DNA from: Pedobacter ginsengisoli
GTDB lineage: Bacteria; Bacteroidota; Bacteroidia; Sphingobacteriales; Sphingobacteriaceae
Direction of reading: 5' to 3'
DNA length: 64,000 bases
NCBI RefSeq assembly: GCF_002736205.1
Contig: NZ_CP024091.1
Coordinates: 2,849,555 to 2,913,554 of the forward strand
The position numbers and the translations under genes were made by a program. Positions 8,392-15,220 of the stretch are shown here, piece by piece; the stretch's first letter is position 1; each line of letters begins with the position of its first letter. The notes under the pieces are model-generated. The model was not told the origin of the DNA, did no database searches, and was given only the letters and a program-made list of their open reading frames with translations.

Positions 8392-9489
8392 TTATTTAAG
8401 CAAAGTAACTGTTTCTACTCTGTCACCTACCGGATGATTGGCAGTGAACTTAAAGCCTAGAAAATGAGCTAATGTTTGCGCAAACTGCTCCTGATAAATC
8501 TGCCCCTCAGCATTCATTTCTCCTTTTGCCGGCGTATCAGGACCTATAACAGCCAACCATGTTTCGTTTGAGTGAGCTGTTCCAGATCCGTGGCTTACCC
8601 AGCCTTTATCAATACCACGACCATGATCCGGACAAATCATAATTGTAGTATTATCCTTATAGAATGGATCAGCCTGAAGACTTGCCCAAAGACTTGCAAT
8701 CATTTTATCCAGATAATGACCGGCATCCAGGAAAGAGTCATATTCTCCTGAATGTCCAAAATCATCAGGATCAACAAAATCTATATAGACTAATTTAGGA
8801 TGATTCGCTGCAATATAGGTTTTAGCAATAGCATAAGTTGTTAAATCAAAGCGCACCGATTTACCGAAATAATCCGGCAAACAGTCCTGAATTTCATTCG
8901 CAAGTTTTTGAGCTTCTGTTAAATTTGCCCCTTTCACTACTTCGTAAGGATTATTTAAAGGCATTTTGTTTCTATTACGGTTTACTATGCTTGCCACTGC
9001 ATCCCAACCGGCAAAAGTCACCACCTTATTTTGATAACCTTTTTGTTTATTGATAAATTCAAGTACGTTTTCATTAGGATTATCCGGGTAACTATTCGAA
9101 TTAATTGCCGGATCATAGTAACCACACAGGGTTTCGCTCCTGCCGGGATAAGAAAACCAATATTTATTTTTTACGTTCACGTAGTTTTTTAGGTCGCGGT
9201 TTCCATATAACTGTCCTTGTTTAGCAATAGTATTCCAGAAAAAAGGCATCAGCTTTTGCCTGCGCTCATTTGCAGTAGCCGCCCAATACTTTTTAACCAG
9301 CTCTGTTGAATCCTGCTTACGGTATTTTTTTGAGAACAATAGAGAAGAGTCAGCTCCCTTAAAAATTTCCTGCCATCTGTACCCATCAATAGAAATAAGG
9401 ATCACATTTTTTGTCTTACCCTTTTGGGCAAACGAAGAGGCAATTGCAGTCATAAAAACCAACACAAACACAAGTAATTTTGTTTTCAT
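8392..9489 (-). CDS. Secreted AlkP-superfamily phosphatase/phosphodiesterase-like protein
   Basis: This 365-residue protein has an N-terminal signal peptide ending near SSFAQ. Metal-binding motifs of the alkaline phosphatase/sulfatase superfamily follow: VILISIDGYRW early, a Ser/Thr nucleophile region around YPGRSETLCGY, DFVDPDDFGHSGEYD in the middle, and CPDHGRG plus a late SHGSGTAHS. It should act in the periplasm or at the surface on phospho-esters; the substrate is not deducible. It ends after a long intergenic hairpin and is divergent from the frame-broken metallophosphoesterase. It is one of several phospho-enzymes in the 8-14 kb stretch. Sulfatase activity is unlikely because no CxPxR motif is seen. 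Confidence 0.8.
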   Translation of the reverse strand: MKTKLLVFVLVFMTAIASSFAQKGKTKNVILISIDGYRWQEIFKGADSSLLFSKKYRKQDSTELVKKYWAATANERRQKLMPFFWNTIAKQGQLYGNRDLKNYVNVKNKYWFSYPGRSETLCGYYDPAINSNSYPDNPNENVLEFINKQKGYQNKVVTFAGWDAVASIVNRNRNKMPLNNPYEVVKGANLTEAQKLANEIQDCLPDYFGKSVRFDLTTYAIAKTYIAANHPKLVYIDFVDPDDFGHSGEYDSFLDAGHYLDKMIASLWASLQADPFYKDNTTIMICPDHGRGIDKGWVSHGSGTAHSNETWLAVIGPDTPAKGEMNAEGQIYQEQFAQTLAHFLGFKFTANHPVGDRVETVTLLK

Positions 9490-9538
9490 AATTTTTAGTA
9501 TATATAAACTTTAAGATTTAATAACAATAATTTAACAG

Positions 9539-9566
9539 TTAAGTGTTTTTAATTAAAAATACTTAA
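9539..9566. repeat. AT-rich palindrome in a divergent promoter region
   Basis: A 28-bp near-perfect palindrome, TTAAGTGTTTTTAA followed by TTAAAAATACTTAA with one mismatched pair, is centred between the divergent AlkP-like gene (start 9489) and the metallophosphoesterase gene (start 9717). It could be an operator shared by both. No regulator is assigned. Confidence 0.45.
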
Positions 9567-9716
9567 AACACACTATATTAGCCATATAACAATAACACAG
9601 CAAACATAAGTTTATTTCAATATGTTTACAAATATTAAAAATAAACTTTGTTAATTCGTTTTTTTTATTTTACAATTACATTCCAAATAACCCTTCCTGA
9701 ACTTCAACCTGAAATT

Positions 9717-10659
9717 ATGAAAAGACGCAATTTTTTAATCAGCACATTGATTGGCACCGGCAGCCTTTCAGGAATACAAAACCTATACGCAAAAAGTGAA
9801 ATCCCTGCAGATTTATCCGAAAAAAAAACCGTTAGTGCGTATAGGGATTTGCACAGACCTTCATCAAGACCTGATAAAGGATGGCGAAAAAAGACTACAA
9901 TCGTTCATCACCGAAATGAACCAGGCAAAACCTGACTTCATTATTCAAATGGGAGATTTTTGCATCCCTAAGGAAAAGAACAAAAACCTAATGGAGATAT
10001 GGAACCAATTTACCGGACCAAAATACCACGTAATAGGAAACCATGATACCGATGGCGGTTTTACACATGATCAGGTAGTTGATTTTTGGAGCGCCAAAGG
10101 CAAATATTATTCTTTTGATACCAATGGCTATCATTTTGTTGTGCTAAATGGCAATGAAAGACCAGAGGGAGACACCTCTAAAGGATACCCGAGATCGATA
10201 AACGCAGCCCAGATAAAATGGATGAAACAAGATCTGGAAGCAACCAGCTTACCTACAATTGTGTTTTGCCACCAGGGTATAGACAATGATCAGGATGGCT
10301 TAAAAGAAGGCGCACTAATTCGGCTCATATTTGAAAGAGTCAACCAAAAAGCAGGCTTCCACAAAGTTCAGTTTGTTTTTAGCGGCCACCACCACGAAGA
10401 TTACCACAATATTTATAACGGCACTAATTATGTGCAGATCAATAGTATCTCCTATCAGTTTACCCACCCGGTTAAAGGATATGATTTTGCACACACCAAA
10501 GAGCCCCTATGGGCGCTTTTAACAATTCACACCAATGGCACCGCCGAAATAAAAGGCCGTAAATCTGAATACATGGGACAGGAAGCCAGTCAAAACGATC
10601 CCGAGTACAACGGATACCCTAATGTACCATATATCTCAGATAGGGTAATTAAAGTTTAA
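9717..10659 (+). pseudogene. Metallophosphoesterase with signal peptide, frame-broken at an A9 run
   Basis: A calcineurin-like metallophosphoesterase is split between two frames. The start at 9717 gives a twin-arginine-like leader (MKRRNFLISTLIGTGSLSG). After nine A at 9820-9828 the enzyme continues one frame over with the full motif set: CTDLHQD, QMGDFC, IGNHDTDGG, CHQGID and SGHHHED, to a stop at 10657-10659. Removing one A, or adding two, would give one protein of about 311 residues. All catalytic motifs are intact, so this is a sequencing error, a very recent mutation, or a gene expressed by polymerase slippage on the A-run. The substrate is unknown; the neighbours are other phospho-enzymes. 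Confidence 0.8.
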
Positions 10660-10734
10660 TGGTAATGTCATATTGAGTAACTTACCAAACACTTTGGCAT
10701 CCAAGCTGTAATTTTAATTCGTTTATAAAATTAC

Positions 10735-11931
10735 ATGAAGAGAAGAATCAGTGTTTTGCCACTCGCTATTATAGCAATCCTGCTTTTTGTTTTGAACTGG
10801 TATGTGCTTTCGGGCATCAGAACAATAAGCTCAACTCCGTTCACTACCCCACTTTTCTGGGGTTTTATTACACTTACAACAGTCGCCCTTATTTATTCCA
10901 TTATAAGAATGCGCGACAATGGAATGGATTTACTCTTTAAAGTAACCACCCACGTTTTCCTGATCCTGTTTGTTACCGAAGTCATATTTTCTGCATTTCT
11001 TCTTTTAGGTGATGTATACAGGCTAATAACACAAGTGCCAAGAAACATACATTGGGTAGAATTTGCTCTTTTGGTTGTCCTGCTGGTGATTTTGATATTT
11101 ATTTACGGCATAGTTAAAGGGAAATATGCCTACAGAGTAATTAAACATACTTTATTTTTTGATGATCTACCCTCAAATTTTGATGGCTTCACCATCACAC
11201 AAATCTCTGATGTACATGCAGGAAGCTTTAAAAATCCGACAGCAGTACAAAAAGGCATTAACCTGACTAAAGCACAAAATTCTGATCTGTTTGTGTTTAC
11301 GGGCGACCTGGTAAACAACAAAGCCGAAGAAATTAAACCCTGGATAGATCATTTCAAACAAGTAAAAGCACCATACGGACAGTTCTCCGTTCTGGGAAAT
11401 CATGATTATGGCGACTACATCCCCTGGAAAAACGAAGCAGAAAAAAGCGCAAACCTGGAGCAGCTAAAAGAATACCATAAAGAGTTAGGCTACAAACTAC
11501 TACTTGACGAAGAGGTAACCTTACATAAAGGCGAGCAAAAAATAATACTTGCAGGAGTAGAAAACTGGGGAATAGGCTTTGGCGAAAGAGGAGACTTAAA
11601 CAAAGCTTTGGCAGGTAGCGAAACCAATGATTTTAAAATATTACTTTCACATGATCCATCACACTGGGAAGCAGAGGTAGTAAAACACCCTTCAAAAGTA
11701 CACCTCACCCTAAGCGGACACACTCACGGTATGCAATTTGGCATTGAAGCATTTGGCATCAAATGGAGCCCTGTAAAGTACCGCTACGCACATTGGGCAG
11801 GGATAACAAGTAAAAATGGACGGTTCTTAAACATCAACAGAGGCTTTGGTTTCCTTGGCTTTTCGGGCAGAATTGGAATATGGCCAGAGATAACTGTAAT
11901 AGAATTGAAAAGATCGCCCAAAATAAATTAA
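10735..11931 (+). CDS. Membrane-anchored metallophosphoesterase (YkuE-like)
   Basis: This 398-residue protein begins with about four transmembrane helices (residues about 5-135). A calcineurin-like phosphoesterase domain follows, with QISDVHAGSF, FTGDLVNN, LGNHDYG, LLSHDP and LSGHTHGMQFG, the complete dinuclear metal-ligand set. This architecture is common for membrane metallophosphoesterases of Bacteroidota. Related soluble proteins cleave lipid-linked phosphates such as UDP-2,3-diacylglucosamine, but the substrate here is unknown. It is followed 51 bp later by a CDP-alcohol phosphatidyltransferase gene on the same strand, which suggests a lipid or polyol-phosphate context. Confidence 0.85.
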   Translation: MKRRISVLPLAIIAILLFVLNWYVLSGIRTISSTPFTTPLFWGFITLTTVALIYSIIRMRDNGMDLLFKVTTHVFLILFVTEVIFSAFLLLGDVYRLITQVPRNIHWVEFALLVVLLVILIFIYGIVKGKYAYRVIKHTLFFDDLPSNFDGFTITQISDVHAGSFKNPTAVQKGINLTKAQNSDLFVFTGDLVNNKAEEIKPWIDHFKQVKAPYGQFSVLGNHDYGDYIPWKNEAEKSANLEQLKEYHKELGYKLLLDEEVTLHKGEQKIILAGVENWGIGFGERGDLNKALAGSETNDFKILLSHDPSHWEAEVVKHPSKVHLTLSGHTHGMQFGIEAFGIKWSPVKYRYAHWAGITSKNGRFLNINRGFGFLGFSGRIGIWPEITVIELKRSPKIN

Positions 11932-11982
11932 CAATACCTACTTTTGTACCTCGTTATAATAAAGCATACTTGCAACCCCTAA

Positions 11983-12678
11983 ATGGAAGAAACACAAGAT
12001 CTGAAAAGGATATTTCAAGACAGAAAAAGAACTAACATATTAAGAAATGCGGAACAAAACACCATTTCTTTTCTGGTAAAACGGGTTCCTTCATCCATAA
12101 CCTCAGACATGCTAACGTTTACTGGTACAATAGGCTCTCTGATCGTGCTTATAGGCTTTATTTTAGCTACTTACGATAACCGCACATTTTTATTACTAGG
12201 TATTTTAGGTCTTGCTATAAACTGGCTTGGCGACTCGCTTGATGGTAGAATAGCCTATTACCGGAATATTCCAAGAAAGTGGTATGGCTTCTCTTTAGAT
12301 ATCATAATGGACTGGGTAAGCACTGTGCTTATCGGACTAGGCTATATGGTATATGCGAGAAATGAATACGAACTTATTGCCTTCGTTTTTGTGGTTTTAT
12401 ACGGGTGGGCAATGATCATTTCGCAACTGCGCTATAAAATTACAGACATCTACAGTATTGATTCGGGGATTGTAGGCCCAACCGAAATCAGAATTATACT
12501 GGCTTTAATACTTGTTGCCGAGGTTATTTTTGGTCACTTAATAGAATATTTTGCTGCTGCAATCTGTGTTACCTTGTTTATTATTAACTTTTTAGATACC
12601 AGAAAACTCTTAAAACTTGGCGATATTCGTGACAAAGCAGAGCGGGAAACTCGGTTAGCCAAAAAAGACACTATTTAA
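11983..12678 (+). CDS. CDP-alcohol phosphatidyltransferase family membrane protein
   Basis: This 231-residue polytopic protein transfers a phospho-alcohol between CDP and an acceptor if the family activity is kept. The signature region GDSLDGRIAYYRN..YGFSLDIIMD contains the four aspartates and the DG of the D-x2-DG-x2-AR-x8-G-x3-D-x3-D motif. The residue after the conserved Ala, normally Arg, is Tyr. About six hydrophobic segments are visible. The gene overlaps the next one (GtrA family) by one base (TAATG), so the two proteins are probably coupled. The acceptor alcohol is unknown. The variant motif could indicate an unusual substrate rather than loss of function. Confidence 0.8.
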   Translation: MEETQDLKRIFQDRKRTNILRNAEQNTISFLVKRVPSSITSDMLTFTGTIGSLIVLIGFILATYDNRTFLLLGILGLAINWLGDSLDGRIAYYRNIPRKWYGFSLDIIMDWVSTVLIGLGYMVYARNEYELIAFVFVVLYGWAMIISQLRYKITDIYSIDSGIVGPTEIRIILALILVAEVIFGHLIEYFAAAICVTLFIINFLDTRKLLKLGDIRDKAERETRLAKKDTI

Positions 12679-13088
12679 TGAGTAAAAAAAATGCCGTATT
12701 TATTTTTGCCAAAGCTCAGCTTTCTGCCTTTACCGGAGGAATAGTTGACTATCTGGTAATGATATTATGTACCGAATTACTTGGCATTCATTATACCATT
12801 TCTATTGCCATAGGCGGAATAGTTGGCGCTATAGTCAATTTCTCAGTAAACCGCTACTGGACTTTTACCTCCGCAAAGGCAAACAAAGCCCCGGTTGGAC
12901 AGCAACTGGTTAAATTTATATTTGTTGTTGGAGGCAGTATTTTATTAAAATCATCAGGCACCTATCTATTTACTACCTGGTTAAAATTAGACTACAAAAT
13001 AACCCGGATCATGGTTGATATCATTGTATCTCTGAGCTTTAACTACGTTTTACAAAAATACTGGGTATTCAGAAAAAAGTCTCTTTAA
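12678..13088 (+). CDS. GtrA-like flippase-family membrane protein
   Basis: This small 136-residue membrane protein has four predicted transmembrane helices. It carries the GtrA-family pattern with NFSVNRYWTF after helix 2 and a closing NYVLQKYWVFRK. GtrA-like proteins act with polyprenol-linked sugars, either as flippases or as partners of cell-envelope glycosyltransferases. Translational coupling to the CDP-alcohol phosphatidyltransferase suggests a shared role in making or moving a lipid-linked envelope component; that is inference. Length and topology are normal for the family. Confidence 0.85.
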   Translation: MSKKNAVFIFAKAQLSAFTGGIVDYLVMILCTELLGIHYTISIAIGGIVGAIVNFSVNRYWTFTSAKANKAPVGQQLVKFIFVVGGSILLKSSGTYLFTTWLKLDYKITRIMVDIIVSLSFNYVLQKYWVFRKKSL

Positions 13089-13194
13089 CCTCCTTAAGTT
13101 AACTTTATTCTATTATTAAGAATTTGTAATATTTCTAATGTTTAGTTTTACTAAACATTTTTTTTACATACATTTAACTTTTGAAAGAAAACAT

Positions 13195-13218
13195 CATCTC
13201 GAACGCATGTGAGAGATG
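13195..13218. repeat. Intergenic hairpin repeat (copy 2)
   Basis: CATCTC (13195-13200) pairs with GAGATG (13213-13218) around a GAACGCATGTGA centre. It shares the CATCTC and CGAACGCAT core with the larger element at 8288-8364. It lies between the GtrA gene and the next AlkP-like gene. The rest of this 190-bp gap is AT-rich without other features. Confidence 0.55.
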
Positions 13219-13279
13219 ACGAACTTTCTACAGACCGCACATTGTTTTAGCAAAATTTTAAACCACAAATAACAAGCAA

Positions 13280-14170
13280 ATGAAAAAATCAATTATTGCC
13301 ATCTGCATATGCTGTTTTGCAATGCAGCTAAACGCACAGGTAAAGAAGGTAAAACATGTAGTTTTAATTGGATGCGATGGATTTGGAGCCTATGCAGTAC
13401 CTGATGCCAAAATGCCAAACCTTAAAAAACTAATGGAAACCGGATCATGGTCGTTAAAAGCCAGATCTGTCCTTCCTTCTTCAAGCGCCGTTAACTGGGC
13501 ATCTATGCTTATGGGCGCCGGACCAACCGAACATGGCTACACAGAATGGGGCAGTAAAACTCCTGAAATACCATCCGCAACTACCACAAAATACGGCATA
13601 TTTCCCTCTATCTTTAGTGTAATCAGAGATCAGAAACCTGCTGCTAAAACTGCAGTAATTTACAGCTGGCCAGGCATCGGACCATTGGTAGAGAAAGATG
13701 CGATCAGCATTGTAGTACCCGGTAATGATAATGACGATTTTTGTGCAGATACAGCTGCCACTATCATTAAAAGAGATAAACCTTATTTCACTTTTGTACA
13801 TCTAGATGAGCCAGACGGTACCGGCCATGGAATTGGACACAGAACCCCTGCCTATTACGAACAACTTCAAAAAGTTGATATAAGAATTGGCAAGATTGTA
13901 CAAGCTGTAAAGGACGCAGGCATCGAGAATGAAACCATTATTATTTTATCTGCCGATCATGGTGGAACCGGCAAAGGCCATGGTGGAAAATCTTTAGATG
14001 AAGTACTAATTCCCTGGGTAATAAATGGTGTAGGGGTTAAAAAGAACCATGAGATTAAGGACGTAATTATTACTTATGATACTGGTGCTACTATTGCCTG
14101 GATACTTGGACTGAAAGCACCTCAAAGCTGGAGAGGAAAAGCTGTAGCGAATAGCTTTACAGGCAACTAG
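13280..14170 (+). CDS. Exported type I phosphodiesterase/AlkP-superfamily protein
   Basis: This 296-residue protein has a signal peptide (cleavage probably after MQLNAQ) and the compact nucleotide pyrophosphatase/phosphodiesterase fold. The first metal motif is LIGCDGFGAYA. The nucleophile region is PSSSAVNWASMLMGAGPTEHG, where Ser stands at the position usually Thr in ENPP enzymes. Then come HLDEPDGTGHGIGH and SADHGGTGKGHGG. It should hydrolyse phospho- or phosphono-esters in the periplasm. It lies just before the phosphonate locus, so release of a phosphonate head group from an ester is an attractive role, but this is inference from position only. A long hairpin separates it from the next gene. 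Confidence 0.82.
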   Translation: MKKSIIAICICCFAMQLNAQVKKVKHVVLIGCDGFGAYAVPDAKMPNLKKLMETGSWSLKARSVLPSSSAVNWASMLMGAGPTEHGYTEWGSKTPEIPSATTTKYGIFPSIFSVIRDQKPAAKTAVIYSWPGIGPLVEKDAISIVVPGNDNDDFCADTAATIIKRDKPYFTFVHLDEPDGTGHGIGHRTPAYYEQLQKVDIRIGKIVQAVKDAGIENETIIILSADHGGTGKGHGGKSLDEVLIPWVINGVGVKKNHEIKDVIITYDTGATIAWILGLKAPQSWRGKAVANSFTGN

Positions 14171-14210
14171 CATACGGTTTAATATTCAAACATATAAGCA
14201 ACATATAAGA

Positions 14211-14266
14211 ATATATAGAAAATATAATTGAAATACCCTTGTACGTCAATTATGTTTTCTATATGT
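14211..14266. repeat. Long AT-rich inverted repeat
   Basis: ATATATAGAAAATATAATTGA (14211-14231) pairs with the arm at 14246-14266 over about 20 bp with few mismatches around a 14-nt loop. Further ATATAA/TTATAT pieces outside it could extend the stem. It starts about 40 bp past the AlkP-like gene stop. It may be a terminator for that gene or a regulatory structure ahead of the XRE-cupin gene. Confidence 0.5.
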
Positions 14267-14386
14267 TGTTTATATGTGTTCTATATCTATTTATTTTTAA
14301 CACAGTATCAATCGATTATAACTTATACCTGGCCCGACACAGGCGGTATTATAATTTTGTTTACTTTTGGATAAAATGCGAAAACC

Positions 14387-14967
14387 ATGGAAGACGATAT
14401 CATCCTAAAGATCAGCTACAGAATAAAAGAAATACGTAAGGAAAAAAACATTACCATACAGGAACTGGCAGACAGAGCCGGAGTAAGTAAAGGCTTAATA
14501 TCGCAGATAGAAAACAACCGTACTATCCCCTCATTGCCTGTATTAATGAACATTGTACATTCGCTAAACCTTGATTTAACCGGATTCTTTAAAGACATCT
14601 CTCCCGCCAATCATCAGGAAAAGGTTTTTGTAATACGTGCCAGCGATTATAAACCACTCAAAAAAGAAGCGGCAAAAGGATTTAATTATCAGCGTATACT
14701 TGCACGCAATATTCATGGGGGCCTGTAGATTTTGTACTGCTGGAATTAAAAAAAGGTGCTCGTCGTAATAAAATGGTAAGTACCGATGCCTTTGAATACA
14801 AATATCTGATAAAAGGAAAAATTGACTACCTGATAGAAGACAAGAACTACGTACTGGAAGAAGGAGACTCTATCTTCTTTGATGGAAGATTAGGACATAA
14901 CCTATCTAATATTGGCGACTCTGACGCCCTCATGCTGGTTGTTTATTATTTCATTACAAACGACTAG
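14387..14967 (+). pseudogene. XRE-family regulator with cupin domain, frame-broken at a G-run
   Basis: The N-terminal part (residues about 1-70) is an XRE/Cro-type helix-turn-helix (QELADRAGVSKGLISQIENN). After a linker ending NIHGG the frame stops at 14728. The next frame continues directly with a cupin_2 domain (PVDFVLLELKKGARRNK ... EGDSIFFDGRLGHN) to 14967. Adding one G to the five-G run at 14717-14721 restores a continuous protein of about 193 residues. XRE-cupin proteins are commonly local metabolite-sensing regulators. It is directly upstream of, and co-oriented with, the phosphonate SusC/SusD genes, so it is the obvious candidate regulator. Whether the break is real or an assembly error cannot be told here. 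Confidence 0.8.
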
Positions 14968-15001
14968 TTGCCCCAGGCCTCAACCCAAAAACGTTTACAA
15001 A

Positions 15002-15013
15002 TACTAAATAGTA
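15002..15013. promoter_or_regulatory. Candidate operator 1 upstream of susC
   Basis: TACTA-AA-TAGTA is a small inverted repeat inside AAATACTAAATAGTA. It closely resembles the site at 15182-15198, and both are followed shortly by AGCCAA. Its position between the regulator gene and susC makes it a candidate binding site for the XRE-cupin protein. Confidence 0.4.
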
Positions 15014-15168
15014 AGTCAGCCAATTTAAGCCTACATTAACTATTTCTCTTACACAATAGCTTAAAAGCATAACAAAAGACACTTTTGATAACTATTATAT
15101 AATTTTTTTCCTAAAATTATAAATTTAAAAGTTTAGCATTTATTAACATATTGTTTACATAAAGTGCT

Positions 15169-15176
15169 TACATTTG
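15169..15176 (+). promoter_or_regulatory. Candidate -7 promoter element for phosphonate susC
   Basis: TACATTTG fits the Bacteroidota TAnnTTTG -7 consensus, 44 bp before the susC ATG. A TTG at 15151-15153 is closer (15-nt spacing) than the usual 19-21, so the upstream element is weak. This could suit an activator-dependent promoter. Confidence 0.45.
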
Positions 15177-15181
15177 TATAA

Positions 15182-15198
15182 ATACTAAACAATAGTAT
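15182..15198. promoter_or_regulatory. Candidate operator 2 overlapping the susC transcription start
   Basis: ATACTA-N5-TAGTAT is a 17-bp inverted repeat just downstream of the -7 element, where a bound regulator would block transcription. It shares AAATACTAAA and the TAGTA half with the upstream site at 15002-15013. Flanking AAAAGTTTAG (15127-15136) and CTAAACTTTT (15206-15215) form a further long-range inverted repeat. Confidence 0.45.
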
Positions 15199-15220
15199 AG
15201 CCAAACTAAACTTTTAGAAT

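Noticed and set aside
8392..9489. Sulfatase assignment for the AlkP-like protein, linking it to the sulfate operon
   Set aside because: No CxPxR or SxPxR formylglycine motif is present, and it is separated from the operon by another gene.
9751..9820. Start of the metallophosphoesterase at the ATG at 9751
   Set aside because: That start gives a meaningless N-terminus, while the other frame from 9717 encodes a good export leader. A frame break at the A-run is the better reading.
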